The position numbers were made by a program, and so were the translations under genes. This document shows positions 46,001 to 54,620 of a DNA stretch of 64,000 nucleotides, in pieces. Source of the DNA: Streptomyces violaceusniger Tu 4113. Its GTDB lineage: Bacteria; Actinomycetota; Actinomycetes; Streptomycetales; Streptomycetaceae. Position 1 is the first letter of the stretch; each line of letters starts with the position of its first letter. The notes beneath the pieces are model-generated. The model did no database searches and was not told the DNA's origin. It saw nothing but the letters and a program-made list of their open reading frames with translations. The stretch covers positions 10,292,001 to 10,356,000 of the forward strand of contig NC_015957.1 of the NCBI RefSeq assembly GCF_000147815.2, in the 5' to 3' direction.

Positions 46001-47908
46001 ATGGGCGACAACCGGATCGATGTTGTGGTGGCCGATGACGACCCGGCCGTCCGGGAGGCGCTCGCCGACCTCATCGACTCCCACCCCGACCTGGAACTGG
46101 TGGGCCTGGCCATCAACCATGAGCAGGCCGTGCGCGCGGCGGTCGACCACCGCCCCCGGGTCGTGATCATGGACGTGCACATGCCCCGGGGCGACGCCCC
46201 CAGCAGCGTCCGGGCCATCCGCGACCAGGTCCCCGACGCCCGGGTGGTGGCGCTGTCCGCCCACGGCGAACGCGAGACCGTGCTGAACATGCTCGCCGTC
46301 GGGGCCAGCGGCTATCTGGTCAAGGGCACCCCCGCCGAGGAGATCCTCGAGGCGATCATCCGGGCCGCGCGCGATCAGTTCAGCATGTCCGCGGAGCTCC
46401 TCGCGGACTGCGCCGAGCCGCTGCGCCGCGCCGAGCGCGCCTCCTGGCGGTTCGAGGACCTGGTCGGCAACCGCCTGGAGGACTCGTTCCTGGAGCTGCT
46501 CGGCCACGCACCGTGCGGCGTCCTGATCGTCGGCCCCCGCGGCCGGATCGAGTACGCCAACGCCCACACCCGGCACATGTTCGGCTACAGCTCGGCGGAG
46601 CTGCGCGACAAGCGGCTGCGGGACCTCGTCCCCGAGCGCTACCGCACCGCCTCCGAGCAACTGATCGGCCGGGTCTTCACCTCGCCGTCGGCGATGAGCG
46701 GCCGCCGCCGCGACGGCACCGAGTTCCCCGCCCAGTTCAGCGGCGGCCATCTGCAGGGCCGGCAGCCCCGCGGAGTGGTCTTCATAGCCGACCTGAGCCA
46801 GCTTCGGGCGGCCGAGAGCCGGTTCCGCCAGCTCATCGAGTCCTCCCCCGACGCGATGCTGATCGTGGACACCAGCGGCCGGATCCAGGCGGCCAACAAC
46901 CGCACCGAGGCGCTCTTCGGCTACGACCGCGACCATCTGATCGGCCGGGCCGTGGAGGCCCTCCTGCCCGACCAGCCGCTCACCGTCTCGCTGCGCGAAT
47001 GGGACGACAGCCTGGAGGAGCCGGTGGGCCACAGCGTGGAGCTGGTCGGCCGGCGCAGCGACGCCAAGCAGTTCCCCGCCGACGTCAGCATCAGCCCGCT
47101 GCGTACGGAAGAGGGCCTGCTCACCGTCCTGACCATCCGGGACATCACCGAGGTGCAGCGCGCCCAGTTCGTCCTGGAGCGCAGCCTGGAGCTGCTGGAG
47201 GTCACCGACCGCGACCGCCAGGCGCTGCTCAGCCATCTGGTCCACGCCCAGGAGGCCGAGCGGGGGCGGATCGCCGCCGACATCCACGACGACACCATCC
47301 AGGTGATCACCGCGGCCAGCCTCCGCCTCCAGCAACTGCGCCGGCGGCTGCGGGACCCGGACGAGCAGCGGGTGATGGACAAGCTGGACGAGACCCTGAA
47401 GCTCTCGCTCAGCCGGCTGCGGCAGCTCATCTTCGACCTGCGGCCGTCCAGCCTGGAACACGGCTGCCTGGCCGGGGCGCTGCGCGGACTGCTGGAGCAG
47501 ATACGCACCGAGACCGGCATCACCTACCGGCTGGAGGACCGGCTCACGGCCCATCCCCCGGCCGAGACGATGGCACTGATCTACCGGACCGCCCAGGAGG
47601 CGCTGGTGAACGTGCGCAAGCACGCCCACGCCAAGACGGTCCACGTACAGCTCCTCGGGCTCGACGACGGCTGCCTGGTGCGGATCGTCGACGACGGCGA
47701 GGGCTACAACCCGCTCGAGGTGGAGTCCCGCCCCGGCCATCTCGGGCTCTCCCTGATCCAGGAGCGGGCCCAGATCGCGGGCGGCTGGTGCCGGATCGAG
47801 AGCGAACCCGGCTCCGGCACCACCGTGGAGTTCTGGGTGCCGCTCGGCGCTCCCCCGGGCGCGCCGCTCGACCCCGCCGACTCCCCCGAAGGGGACCCAC
47901 AGCCGTGA
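46001..47908 (+). CDS. Hybrid sensor kinase: REC-PAS-PAS-HisKA_3-HATPase
   Basis: 635 aa, no membrane segment. The receiver (~5-125) has D11-D13 and phosphoacceptor D58 ('VVIMDVHMPRG'). Two PAS domains follow (~155-260 'LLGHAPCGVLIVGPRGRIEYAN'; ~275-390 'LIESSPDAMLIVDTSGRIQAAN'). The H box 'AEERGRIAADIHDDTIQVI'-like region is at ~418-436 and the ATPase 'ALVNVRKHAHA'...'DDGEGYNP' at ~525-570. A receiver placed before a NarL-type kinase is uncommon. GTGA overlap with the response regulator makes them a pair. Confidence 0.93.
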   Translation: MGDNRIDVVVADDDPAVREALADLIDSHPDLELVGLAINHEQAVRAAVDHRPRVVIMDVHMPRGDAPSSVRAIRDQVPDARVVALSAHGERETVLNMLAVGASGYLVKGTPAEEILEAIIRAARDQFSMSAELLADCAEPLRRAERASWRFEDLVGNRLEDSFLELLGHAPCGVLIVGPRGRIEYANAHTRHMFGYSSAELRDKRLRDLVPERYRTASEQLIGRVFTSPSAMSGRRRDGTEFPAQFSGGHLQGRQPRGVVFIADLSQLRAAESRFRQLIESSPDAMLIVDTSGRIQAANNRTEALFGYDRDHLIGRAVEALLPDQPLTVSLREWDDSLEEPVGHSVELVGRRSDAKQFPADVSISPLRTEEGLLTVLTIRDITEVQRAQFVLERSLELLEVTDRDRQALLSHLVHAQEAERGRIAADIHDDTIQVITAASLRLQQLRRRLRDPDEQRVMDKLDETLKLSLSRLRQLIFDLRPSSLEHGCLAGALRGLLEQIRTETGITYRLEDRLTAHPPAETMALIYRTAQEALVNVRKHAHAKTVHVQLLGLDDGCLVRIVDDGEGYNPLEVESRPGHLGLSLIQERAQIAGGWCRIESEPGSGTTVEFWVPLGAPPGAPLDPADSPEGDPQP

Positions 47909-48594
47909 CAGCACCTCCCGAACTGACGAAGGTGCTGATCGTCGAGGACCACCGGGTGGTGGCCGAGGGGCTGTGGGCCCTGCTGGCCGAATACTCGGAT
48001 CTCACGGTGGTCGGCTGGGCCGACTCGGTCGCCGAGACCGTGCCCATGGCCAAGGAGCTGAAGCCCGATGTGGCCCTGGTCGACTTCCGGCTGCCCGACG
48101 GCACCGGGGCCGACGCGGCGGCCGGCATACGGGCCCATGACCCCTCCGTCGCCATCGTGATCCTCAGCGCCGACGCCAGCGACTCGGCGCTGCTGGCCGC
48201 GGTGGAGGCGGGCGCCTGCGGCTATCTGCTGAAGTCGGCGAGCGGCGACGAGATCGCGTCCGCCATCCGCTCGGCCGCCGAGGGCGAGACCCTCATCCCG
48301 GCAAGCACCCTGGTGGAGGTGCTGGCGCGGCACCGCGAGGACGCGCGGTCCACCGCCGAGCAGAACGAGCGCCTGGACAGCATGACCCCGCGTGAGCAGG
48401 AGATCCTCACGCTGATGAGCCAGGGCCTGGACAACCGGGCCGTCGCGGAGCGGCTGAGCATCAGCTACGCCACCGTGCGCACGCATGTGCGCAGGATCCT
48501 GGAGAAGCTGGACGCGCGCTCACAGCTCGAGGCGGTCGCGAGGGCCGCCGAATTCGGCTTCAAGCCCGCGCAGCCGGAGGGGCCGGAAGAGTGA
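47905..48594 (+). CDS. NarL/FixJ-type response regulator
   Basis: 229 aa from GTG 47905, overlapping the kinase stop. Receiver: 'KVLIVEDHRVVAEGLW', phosphoacceptor in 'VALVDFRLPDGTG' (~58), Lys in 'GYLLKSASGDE'. The LuxR-type helix-turn-helix is at ~155-215 ('LTPREQ'-like 'MTPREQEILTLMSQGLDNRAVA'). Partner of the preceding hybrid kinase. Confidence 0.95.
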   Translation: MTAPPELTKVLIVEDHRVVAEGLWALLAEYSDLTVVGWADSVAETVPMAKELKPDVALVDFRLPDGTGADAAAGIRAHDPSVAIVILSADASDSALLAAVEAGACGYLLKSASGDEIASAIRSAAEGETLIPASTLVEVLARHREDARSTAEQNERLDSMTPREQEILTLMSQGLDNRAVAERLSISYATVRTHVRRILEKLDARSQLEAVARAAEFGFKPAQPEGPEE

Positions 48595-48675
48595 CGGGCT
48601 GACCCCCGGAGCCCCTTCGGCTTCGGGTATGGCCATGGCCCCCTCCGGCGCGGGGGCCATTCGCTTTGGCCGTGC

Positions 48676-48738
48676 GGGGTCCACGGGATCTACGGGGTCC
48701 CCGGGGTCCACGGAGTCCCCGGGGTCCACGGGCTCTCC
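48676..48738. repeat. 9-bp tandem repeat, seven units
   Basis: Seven consecutive 9-mers of the type GGGGTCCAC/GGGATCTAC/GGGGTCCCC lie in the 264-nt gap between the response regulator and the PAP2 gene. No gene was found in the gap; an open frame across the repeat on the - strand is only periodic DNA. Confidence 0.85.
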
Positions 48739-48858
48739 CCCGTATGGGCCCGTACGAAGGGGGCGGGACCACCCGGGGCGGGGCCGCCGAGGGCCGAATG
48801 GGGCAGAAAGTCCCCCTTAGGATGGAATCGCGGGCATACCGAGACGGGTTTCCTCCCC

Positions 48859-49551
48859 ATGCGAGTCCATGGACGGATCCGATGCCCGCTCAGTCGCGGA
48901 CGCACGATCGCCTTCCTGGTGGCCGCCGCCTGTTACGCGGCGGTCCTCGCGGCCGTCCTCACCGGCTCGCAGCTCATCCGGCTCGACTGGCAGGTGGCCC
49001 TGTTCAAGCCGTACAAACAGTGGCCGCAGCTCCGACCAATCCTGGACGCCTTCGTCATCACGGGCCAGCGCGGCCCCGCCGCCCTGGCCGCCCTGGCCTG
49101 GGCCTGCTGGCGCGGAGAGAGGACCCGGAGCCCGCGTCCGCCGCTGGTTCTGGGCCTGGCGCTGCTGCTGCTCAATGTGAGCGTCGGCGCCGTCAAGATC
49201 CTCACCGGGCGGGTGGGCCCGCACTATGCCCAGACCCCCGGGTCCGCCGAGCTCTTCCACGGCGGAATGGTCTTCCCCTCCGGTCATACCGCCAACGCCG
49301 TCGTCGTCTGGGGCACCGTCGCCTATCTCGCCGGTCGCCACCGGCGGACGGGCGCGCTGATCGCCTCCGTGATGGCGCTCGGCGTCGGTCTGACCACCGT
49401 CTATCTGGGCACCCACTGGGTGAGTGACGTCCTGGGCGGGTGGCTGGCGGGCGTCCTCGTCCTGCTGGTCCTCCCCCTCTTCGAACCGCTGATCGCGACC
49501 GTTTCCGCGTCCGTCTCCGCTCGTGCGGCGATGTACTCCATGGGCAGGTGA
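48859..49551 (+). CDS. PAP2 family phosphatase
   Basis: 230 aa with five or six membrane helices. The three PAP2 motifs are present in relaxed form: 'KILTGRVGP', 'PSGHTAN' and 'TTVYLGTHWVSDV' (usually SR..LG.H). Such enzymes dephosphorylate lipid phosphates, for example undecaprenyl pyrophosphate. Its stop overlaps or abuts the start of a response regulator gene, and a degenerate polyprenyl synthase lies downstream, hinting at lipid-carrier metabolism. Confidence 0.92.
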   Translation: MRVHGRIRCPLSRGRTIAFLVAAACYAAVLAAVLTGSQLIRLDWQVALFKPYKQWPQLRPILDAFVITGQRGPAALAALAWACWRGERTRSPRPPLVLGLALLLLNVSVGAVKILTGRVGPHYAQTPGSAELFHGGMVFPSGHTANAVVVWGTVAYLAGRHRRTGALIASVMALGVGLTTVYLGTHWVSDVLGGWLAGVLVLLVLPLFEPLIATVSASVSARAAMYSMGR

Positions 49552-49556
49552 ACCAA

Positions 49557-50246
49557 GTGGCGCTTCGCGTGCTGATCGCAGACGACCATGCGGTGGTCCG
49601 GCAGGGCCTACGCATGATTCTTGGGCTCGACAACGAAATCAAGGTGGTGGGCGAGACGACCAACGGCCGGGAAGCCGTACGGCTGGCCCGTGAACTGTGC
49701 CCCGACGTGGTCCTGATGGATCTGCTGATGCCGGTGATGGACGGCGTATCGGCCACGGCCGAGATCCGCCAGGACCTCCCCGAGGTCGAGGTGGTGGCGC
49801 TGACCAGCTCCCTCGACGACGCCATGGTCATGGGCGCGGTCCGGGCGGGGGCCATCGGCTTCCTGCTGAAGAACGCCGAGGCCGACGACCTCCGTAACGC
49901 GGTGAAGGCCGCGGCCGTGGGCCAGATCCATGTCTCCCCGGCCGCGATCTCCCGGCTGATGGGCCAGGTCAGGGAGCCGAGCGGCCCCGAGCAGCTCACC
50001 GAGCGGGAGACCGAGGTCCTCACCATGCTCGCGCGCGGCAAGGCCAACAAGGAGATCGCCCATGATCTGCGGATCGGCCAGCAGACGGTGAAGACATATG
50101 TCAGCCACATCCTGACCAAGCTGGGGGTGCACAGCCGGACCCAGGCGGCGGTCTACGCGGTGCAGTCCGGCCTGGTACCGGCGGGTGAACTCACTCCTCC
50201 GGAAGCACTGGAGTCGACGACGAGGGAGCAGTGGTGGTCGGCGTGA
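49557..50246 (+). CDS. NarL/FixJ-type response regulator
   Basis: 229 aa. GTG 49557 ('VALRVLIADDHAVVRQGL') has AGGTGA 5 nt upstream; GTG 49548 overlapping the PAP2 stop is the alternative. Phosphoacceptor in 'VVLMDLLMPVMDG', Lys in 'FLLKNAEADD', and LuxR helix-turn-helix 'LTERETEVLTMLARGKANKEIA'-type (read in parts) at ~145-210. Its 3' end overlaps the start of the next kinase gene by 16 nt, so they form a pair. Confidence 0.94.
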   Translation: MALRVLIADDHAVVRQGLRMILGLDNEIKVVGETTNGREAVRLARELCPDVVLMDLLMPVMDGVSATAEIRQDLPEVEVVALTSSLDDAMVMGAVRAGAIGFLLKNAEADDLRNAVKAAAVGQIHVSPAAISRLMGQVREPSGPEQLTERETEVLTMLARGKANKEIAHDLRIGQQTVKTYVSHILTKLGVHSRTQAAVYAVQSGLVPAGELTPPEALESTTREQWWSA

Positions 50247-52135
50247 TCAATACACGATGGACCCCGATCCGGCGGCGACGGAGCGCCACCGCGCTCGCCG
50301 AGGTCACCCAACACATCCTGGCGGGCGAGACCGCCGACGACACGCTCCGGCTGATCGCCCGCCGGGTGCGTGAACTCCTGGGCGCCGATATGGCCCGGGT
50401 GATGGTGCTGGAGCCGGGCGACGTCCTGACGATACGAGCCACCGACGGCGCCCCATGGACCGCGCCGAGCGGACCCCTGACGCCCGGCGGCTCCTCCCCC
50501 GCCCGCCAGGCGATCCGCGCCGGACGGCCCACGGTCTCCAGCCACGACCGGCGGCCGCGCCGGCTCGGCCGGGACCCCCGGCACGCGGTCCCGGCCTCGG
50601 TGCTGGACGCGCCGCTGCTGGTGCGCGGCCACCCCGTGGGGGTGATCGAGGTGGCGAACCGCGGCGGCGGGCGGCGGCTCAGCCACGCCGATGTGAGCAC
50701 CGTGGGACGCTTCGCGGCCCCCGGGGCCCATGCGGTCGCCCAGATCCGGCACCGGGAACATCTGCGGCGGCTGGCGTCCGCGGCCGCCGGACCGGGCTCC
50801 GGCGGTTCCCCGGGCTCCTCGGGGTCATCGGGCCTGCCGGACCCGTCGGGGTTCGCGGGGGCTTCCGGGTCTTCCGGGTCTTCCGGGTCTTCGGGATTCG
50901 CGGGAGCTTCGGGGCTCGCGGGAGCGTCGGGCCCTTCGGGTTCCCTTTGGGGCTCGTCTGGTTCCTCGGGGTTCACCCGTTCCTCCGGCCCCTGCGTACG
51001 GCGGACCCTGGACTCCCTGGCCGCGGGCGCGGTGGCCCGTACCGGCGCCGCGAGCTGCACGGTCTATCTGCTGGAGCCCGGACCGTCGGCGAACCTGCGC
51101 CTGGTCGGCGGCGGCCACGGCCACACCCCGCCGTCCCGGAAACCGGCGCTGGAGGCGATCGCCGGGGCCGCGCCCGTCATCCACGGCGGCGGCCGTACCG
51201 GCGCGGACGGCGAGGGCCCGGCGCGGGGCGCGGTGGCCGCCTGGCCGCTGCTGCGCGAATCCACCGCGATCGGCGCGATGTGCTGCCACTTCCCGCCCGG
51301 CCGCGACCCCGGCGAGGCGGACATCACCCTCCTGGAGGTGATCGCGGGGCATGCGTCCTGCGCGGTGGAGAACGACCGGCAGCAGGGGGCCACCGAGGAG
51401 AGGTCCGTCCGGGAGGAGCGGCAGCGCATCTCGCGCGAGCTGCACGACTCGGTCTCGCAGGCGCTCTACGGCATCGCACTGGGTGCCCGTACCGCCCGCG
51501 AGATGCTGGAACGCGACATCGACAGCGCGGAGCCGGTGGGACGGGTCGAGACGCCGAACCCGATGGAAGGGGCGGTATGGGTCGATCCGGCGGGCGGCCA
51601 CGAGGCCGTCGGGGAGGTGGTGGACCTCGCCGAGCTGGCCGAACTCGCCGAGCCCATCGATTACATACGGCGGCTCGCGGACGCCGCGATCGCCGAGACC
51701 CGGACGCTGCTGTGCCGGCTGCGGCCCGAATCGCTGGAGACGGAGGGCCTGGTCGCCGCGCTGACCCAGCATGTCGAGGCGCTCCGGGCCCGGTACGGGA
51801 TCGCCACCGAGGCGAAGCTGGACGTCGAGCCGGAGACCACACCGGAGGCCAAGCACGCCCTGTACCGGATCGCCCAGGAGTCGCTGCACAACATCGCCAA
51901 GCATTCGCAGGCCCGGAACGTACGGCTGCATCTGCTCAACGAACCGGGCGCCGTCACCCTGACGGTCGCCGACGACGGCGTGGGCTTCGACTGCAAGGGC
52001 TCCTTCCCCGGCCATCTCGGGCTGCTCTCCATGCGGGAGCGGGCCCGTGAGGTGGGCGGCACGCTGAACGTGGACAGCCGTCCCGGACAGGGAAGCCGCA
52101 TCCGGGCCAGGGTTCCGGCCACGCCGGATTCCTGA
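50231..52135 (+). CDS. GAF-domain sensor histidine kinase with collagen-like linker
   Basis: 634 aa, cytosolic. First GAF domain ~30-185 ('LRLIARRVRELLGADMARVMVLE'), second ~265-385 ('LAAGAVARTGAASCTVYLLEPG'), HisKA_3 box 'RISRELHDSVSQALYGIALG' at ~397-416, ATPase 'ESLHNIAKHSQARNV' and 'DDGVGFDCKG' near the end. GTG 50231 or 50234 start. Between the GAFs (~195-255) is a Gly/Ser/Ala/Pro run (GSS, GFAGAS triplets) coded by 9-bp repeats. Resembles DevS-like kinases but lacks a heme histidine I could identify. Confidence 0.92.
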   Translation: MVVGVINTRWTPIRRRRSATALAEVTQHILAGETADDTLRLIARRVRELLGADMARVMVLEPGDVLTIRATDGAPWTAPSGPLTPGGSSPARQAIRAGRPTVSSHDRRPRRLGRDPRHAVPASVLDAPLLVRGHPVGVIEVANRGGGRRLSHADVSTVGRFAAPGAHAVAQIRHREHLRRLASAAAGPGSGGSPGSSGSSGLPDPSGFAGASGSSGSSGSSGFAGASGLAGASGPSGSLWGSSGSSGFTRSSGPCVRRTLDSLAAGAVARTGAASCTVYLLEPGPSANLRLVGGGHGHTPPSRKPALEAIAGAAPVIHGGGRTGADGEGPARGAVAAWPLLRESTAIGAMCCHFPPGRDPGEADITLLEVIAGHASCAVENDRQQGATEERSVREERQRISRELHDSVSQALYGIALGARTAREMLERDIDSAEPVGRVETPNPMEGAVWVDPAGGHEAVGEVVDLAELAELAEPIDYIRRLADAAIAETRTLLCRLRPESLETEGLVAALTQHVEALRARYGIATEAKLDVEPETTPEAKHALYRIAQESLHNIAKHSQARNVRLHLLNEPGAVTLTVADDGVGFDCKGSFPGHLGLLSMRERAREVGGTLNVDSRPGQGSRIRARVPATPDS

Positions 52136-52184
52136 GCCGCCGTCCTGAGACCGGCCACCGACGACATATGAGACATTTCTCTCC

Positions 52185-53222
52185 ATGCAGTTGACCGTGC
52201 GGGACCGCGCGCTCGCGGACGGCCTCCGGGCCGGCCAAGCGGCGGTCGACGAGGGCCTGTTGAAGGCCACCAAGAGCGATGTGCCGTTCATCAACGAGGC
52301 CGCGCGGGAGCTGACCCGCACGGCCGGGCGGCGGCTCCGGCCGCTGCTGGTGCTGCTGGCGGCGCGGTTCGGCGACCCCGGCGCGCCGGGCGTGGTGCCC
52401 GCCGCCGTCGTCGTCGAGTTGACCCATCTGGCCACGCACTACCACGACGGCGTACGGGACGAGACGGCCGTACGGCCCGGCGCCCGGGGCCCGGACGCCA
52501 ACTGGGACAACACCGTGGCGGTGCTCATCGGTGACTTCCTCTTCGCCCGCGCCTCGCACATCCTCGCCGACCTGGGGCCACAGGCCGTACGGCTCCAGGC
52601 CGAGGCGTTCCGGCGGCAGGTCACCGGCCAGATCCTGGAGACGGCCGGACCGCGTGACGGCCGCGACCCCGTCGAGCACCATCTGGAGGTGCTGGCCGGC
52701 CGGACCGGCGCGCTGACCGCCGTCTCCGGACGGCTGGGCGCGCTGGTCTCGGGTGCGGACCCGAGCGCCGTGGACGCCCTCGCGCGGTACGGCGAACGGC
52801 TGGGCATGGCGAGCCATCTCGCCGACGAGCTGGCGACCCCGACCGCCCGGCGCCCCACCCTGCCTGTGCTGCTGCTGCTGGCGGAGCGGGTGGGAGCGGG
52901 AGCGCCGGAGCGCATGGATCCTGAGGATCGTGCGGGCCGTGCGGATCTCGCGGACCGGGAGCTGTACGAGCTGCTCACCGGGCCCGCCGATCGGCCGGGG
53001 TACGCGGAGGCGGTGGCACGGCTGCGCACCCACCCGGTCCTGGACCGGGCCCGCGAGGAGACAGCCCGTCAGGCCGACGCCGCCCGCGCGGCCCTGTCGA
53101 CGCTCCCCGACTGCCCGGCGAGGGCCGCCCTGGAATCGCTCTGCGAGACGGTGGTGCGGCGGGCCGACGCCGTTCCGCCGCCCGAGCCGGGCGCTCCTAC
53201 GGCACCCAGTAGTTCTGGCTGA
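52185..53222 (+). CDS. Polyprenyl-synthetase-like protein with degenerate Asp-rich motifs
   Basis: 345 aa. The fold is recognisable: 'AGRRLRPLLVLLAARFG' (~47-63), 'VVVELTHLATHYHDGVRDET' (~76-94), 'DNTVAVLIGDFLFARASHILA', 'GRTGALTAVSGRLGALV'. The first Asp-rich motif DDxxD reads D88-G-V-R-D92 and the second is reduced to 'HLADELA', so normal chain elongation is doubtful. It is 49 nt after the kinase and overlaps the convergent GH8 gene by 26 nt. Confidence 0.88.
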   Translation: MQLTVRDRALADGLRAGQAAVDEGLLKATKSDVPFINEAARELTRTAGRRLRPLLVLLAARFGDPGAPGVVPAAVVVELTHLATHYHDGVRDETAVRPGARGPDANWDNTVAVLIGDFLFARASHILADLGPQAVRLQAEAFRRQVTGQILETAGPRDGRDPVEHHLEVLAGRTGALTAVSGRLGALVSGADPSAVDALARYGERLGMASHLADELATPTARRPTLPVLLLLAERVGAGAPERMDPEDRAGRADLADRELYELLTGPADRPGYAEAVARLRTHPVLDRAREETARQADAARAALSTLPDCPARAALESLCETVVRRADAVPPPEPGAPTAPSSSG

Positions 53223-54414
53223 CCACCAGCATCGAGTGGAGTTGCACCCCGGCCGCGTAGGCGCGGGCCGGATCAGGCGGGGAGCCGCACATCCGCGCCC
53301 ATAGCGCGTCCAGCCAACTCTGCGCCCCCTCGTCCTCCTTCCCGCCCTCCCCCTCGTCTCCTTCGTCACCCCTCTCGCCCTCCGTCATCGCGGCGACCGC
53401 GAAGGGCGCGAAGAAGGCGGGCGAGCCGGCATCCCCATAGGCCGTGCCGTCGAGCCGGTATCCGCTCCGGATTCCCCCGGGGTCACCGCCCGTCGCCGTC
53501 CTCGCCCAGCGGCTGAGCCCGCGCGCGGCGGCCCGGGTCCGTGCGTCGCCGCTGGTCACCGCGTCGGCGCCGAGCCGCCAGGGGACGCGGCAGGCGTTCC
53601 AGTGGTAGTCGCCGTCATGCGGGCTCTCCAGCACCTTCCCCGGCGCGGGCCCCGGATCGCCGGATGTGGTGTCCACGACGAAGTCGGGGAGCAGCCCGGT
53701 GGCCGGGGCATGGCGGGTGCGCAGCGCACCGGCCAGTGAGAGATGCGCGTCCAGCACCTCGTCCCACCGCGGATCGCCGGTCGCCGACCGGAACGCCCGG
53801 AAGTGGTCCGGCATCCAGTCCGACGTACGGGAGACCTCGTCGAAGCGGCCCGAGGACCAGTCGCCGAGCTTGGTCAGCCGGGTGCCGGGGTGCACCTCGC
53901 GCTCCATGACGGCGTCGATCCGCCGCAGTGCGAGCGCCCTGTAGTCGCCGTGGCCGCCGCCCCACTGCCGGTCCGCGAGCAGCAGTCCGTACGCGATGTC
54001 GAGGTCGCCGTCGGTCGCGGAGTCCCGTCCCCCGACGTCCCGGCCACCGGCGTCCTGCTGGGCGGCGTGCAGATCGGGGTGGTTGACGGAGGGGTGGGCC
54101 AGCACATGCCGGAGGATGCCGTCGAAGAGGGCGTGGGCGTCGGGGTCGGCGCCCGCCATCAGCGCGGTGATCACCAGTCCGTAGCCCTGGGCCTCGGCGA
54201 CGAAGGGGTACGCCGCGTCGGGCGTGAACACCGCGCACCGGCCCCGGCCGCCCACCTCATCGCCCACGCGAAGGAAGGACGCCTTCCACCGCCGGTAGTG
54301 CTCCAGCACCTGCCGGTCGGCCGCCGCCGGGTCGCCGGAGGGCCGGAGCGTGCCGGGGGCGTACGGGACGGAGTGCGCCCCGAACGGGACGCCGGCCGCA
54401 TCGCGTCCCGTCAT
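53197..54414 (-). CDS. Glycoside hydrolase family 8 protein
   Basis: 405 aa (alpha/alpha)6-barrel. Presumed acid Glu74 in 'PFVAEAQGYGL', 'SATDGDLDIAYGLLLADRQW' (~132-151) with the conserved acids, 'KLGDWSSG', 'SRTSDWMPDHFRAF' and 'NACRVPWRLG' match GH8 cellulases/BcsZ-type enzymes. No signal peptide is seen and the frame cannot extend further because the upstream gene overlaps the ATG (ATGA). Export, if any, must use another route. An acidic low-complexity insert ('GERGDEGDEGEGGKEDEGA') is near residue 360. Confidence 0.9.
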   Translation of the reverse strand: MTGRDAAGVPFGAHSVPYAPGTLRPSGDPAAADRQVLEHYRRWKASFLRVGDEVGGRGRCAVFTPDAAYPFVAEAQGYGLVITALMAGADPDAHALFDGILRHVLAHPSVNHPDLHAAQQDAGGRDVGGRDSATDGDLDIAYGLLLADRQWGGGHGDYRALALRRIDAVMEREVHPGTRLTKLGDWSSGRFDEVSRTSDWMPDHFRAFRSATGDPRWDEVLDAHLSLAGALRTRHAPATGLLPDFVVDTTSGDPGPAPGKVLESPHDGDYHWNACRVPWRLGADAVTSGDARTRAAARGLSRWARTATGGDPGGIRSGYRLDGTAYGDAGSPAFFAPFAVAAMTEGERGDEGDEGEGGKEDEGAQSWLDALWARMCGSPPDPARAYAAGVQLHSMLVVSQNYWVP

Positions 54415-54581
54415 CGGATCCGGTGCCGCCGGGACCTCCGCGCCAGCCGCACCAGTCCGAGGACGATGTCGATCACCAGCACCACCACACCGATGACCAG
54501 CAGATAGCCCAACCCGTGCACCACCCAGCCGATGAGGCCGAGCACGATGGCCACGATCACCAGGAACAGGAAGAGCGCCAC
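54411..54581 (-). CDS. Small hydrophobic membrane protein, 56 aa
   Basis: GTG 54581 with GAGGAG about 10 nt upstream; product begins 'MALFLFLVIVAIVLGLIGW', has two membrane helices and ends with a basic tail 'RRSRRHRIR'. Its TGA overlaps the ATG of the GH8 gene, so the two are coupled. Similar small proteins are common and uncharacterised in streptomycetes, often with stress genes. Confidence 0.8.
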   Translation of the reverse strand: MALFLFLVIVAIVLGLIGWVVHGLGYLLVIGVVVLVIDIVLGLVRLARRSRRHRIR

Positions 54582-54620
54582 GGCCGACACCTCTCCTCGC
54601 GCGTCAAGCGTCCTCGATCA

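Noticed and set aside
48676..48738. CRISPR array
   Set aside because: Units are 9 bp and contiguous, without spacers, and no cas genes are present; the other repeat tracts are in-frame protein repeats.
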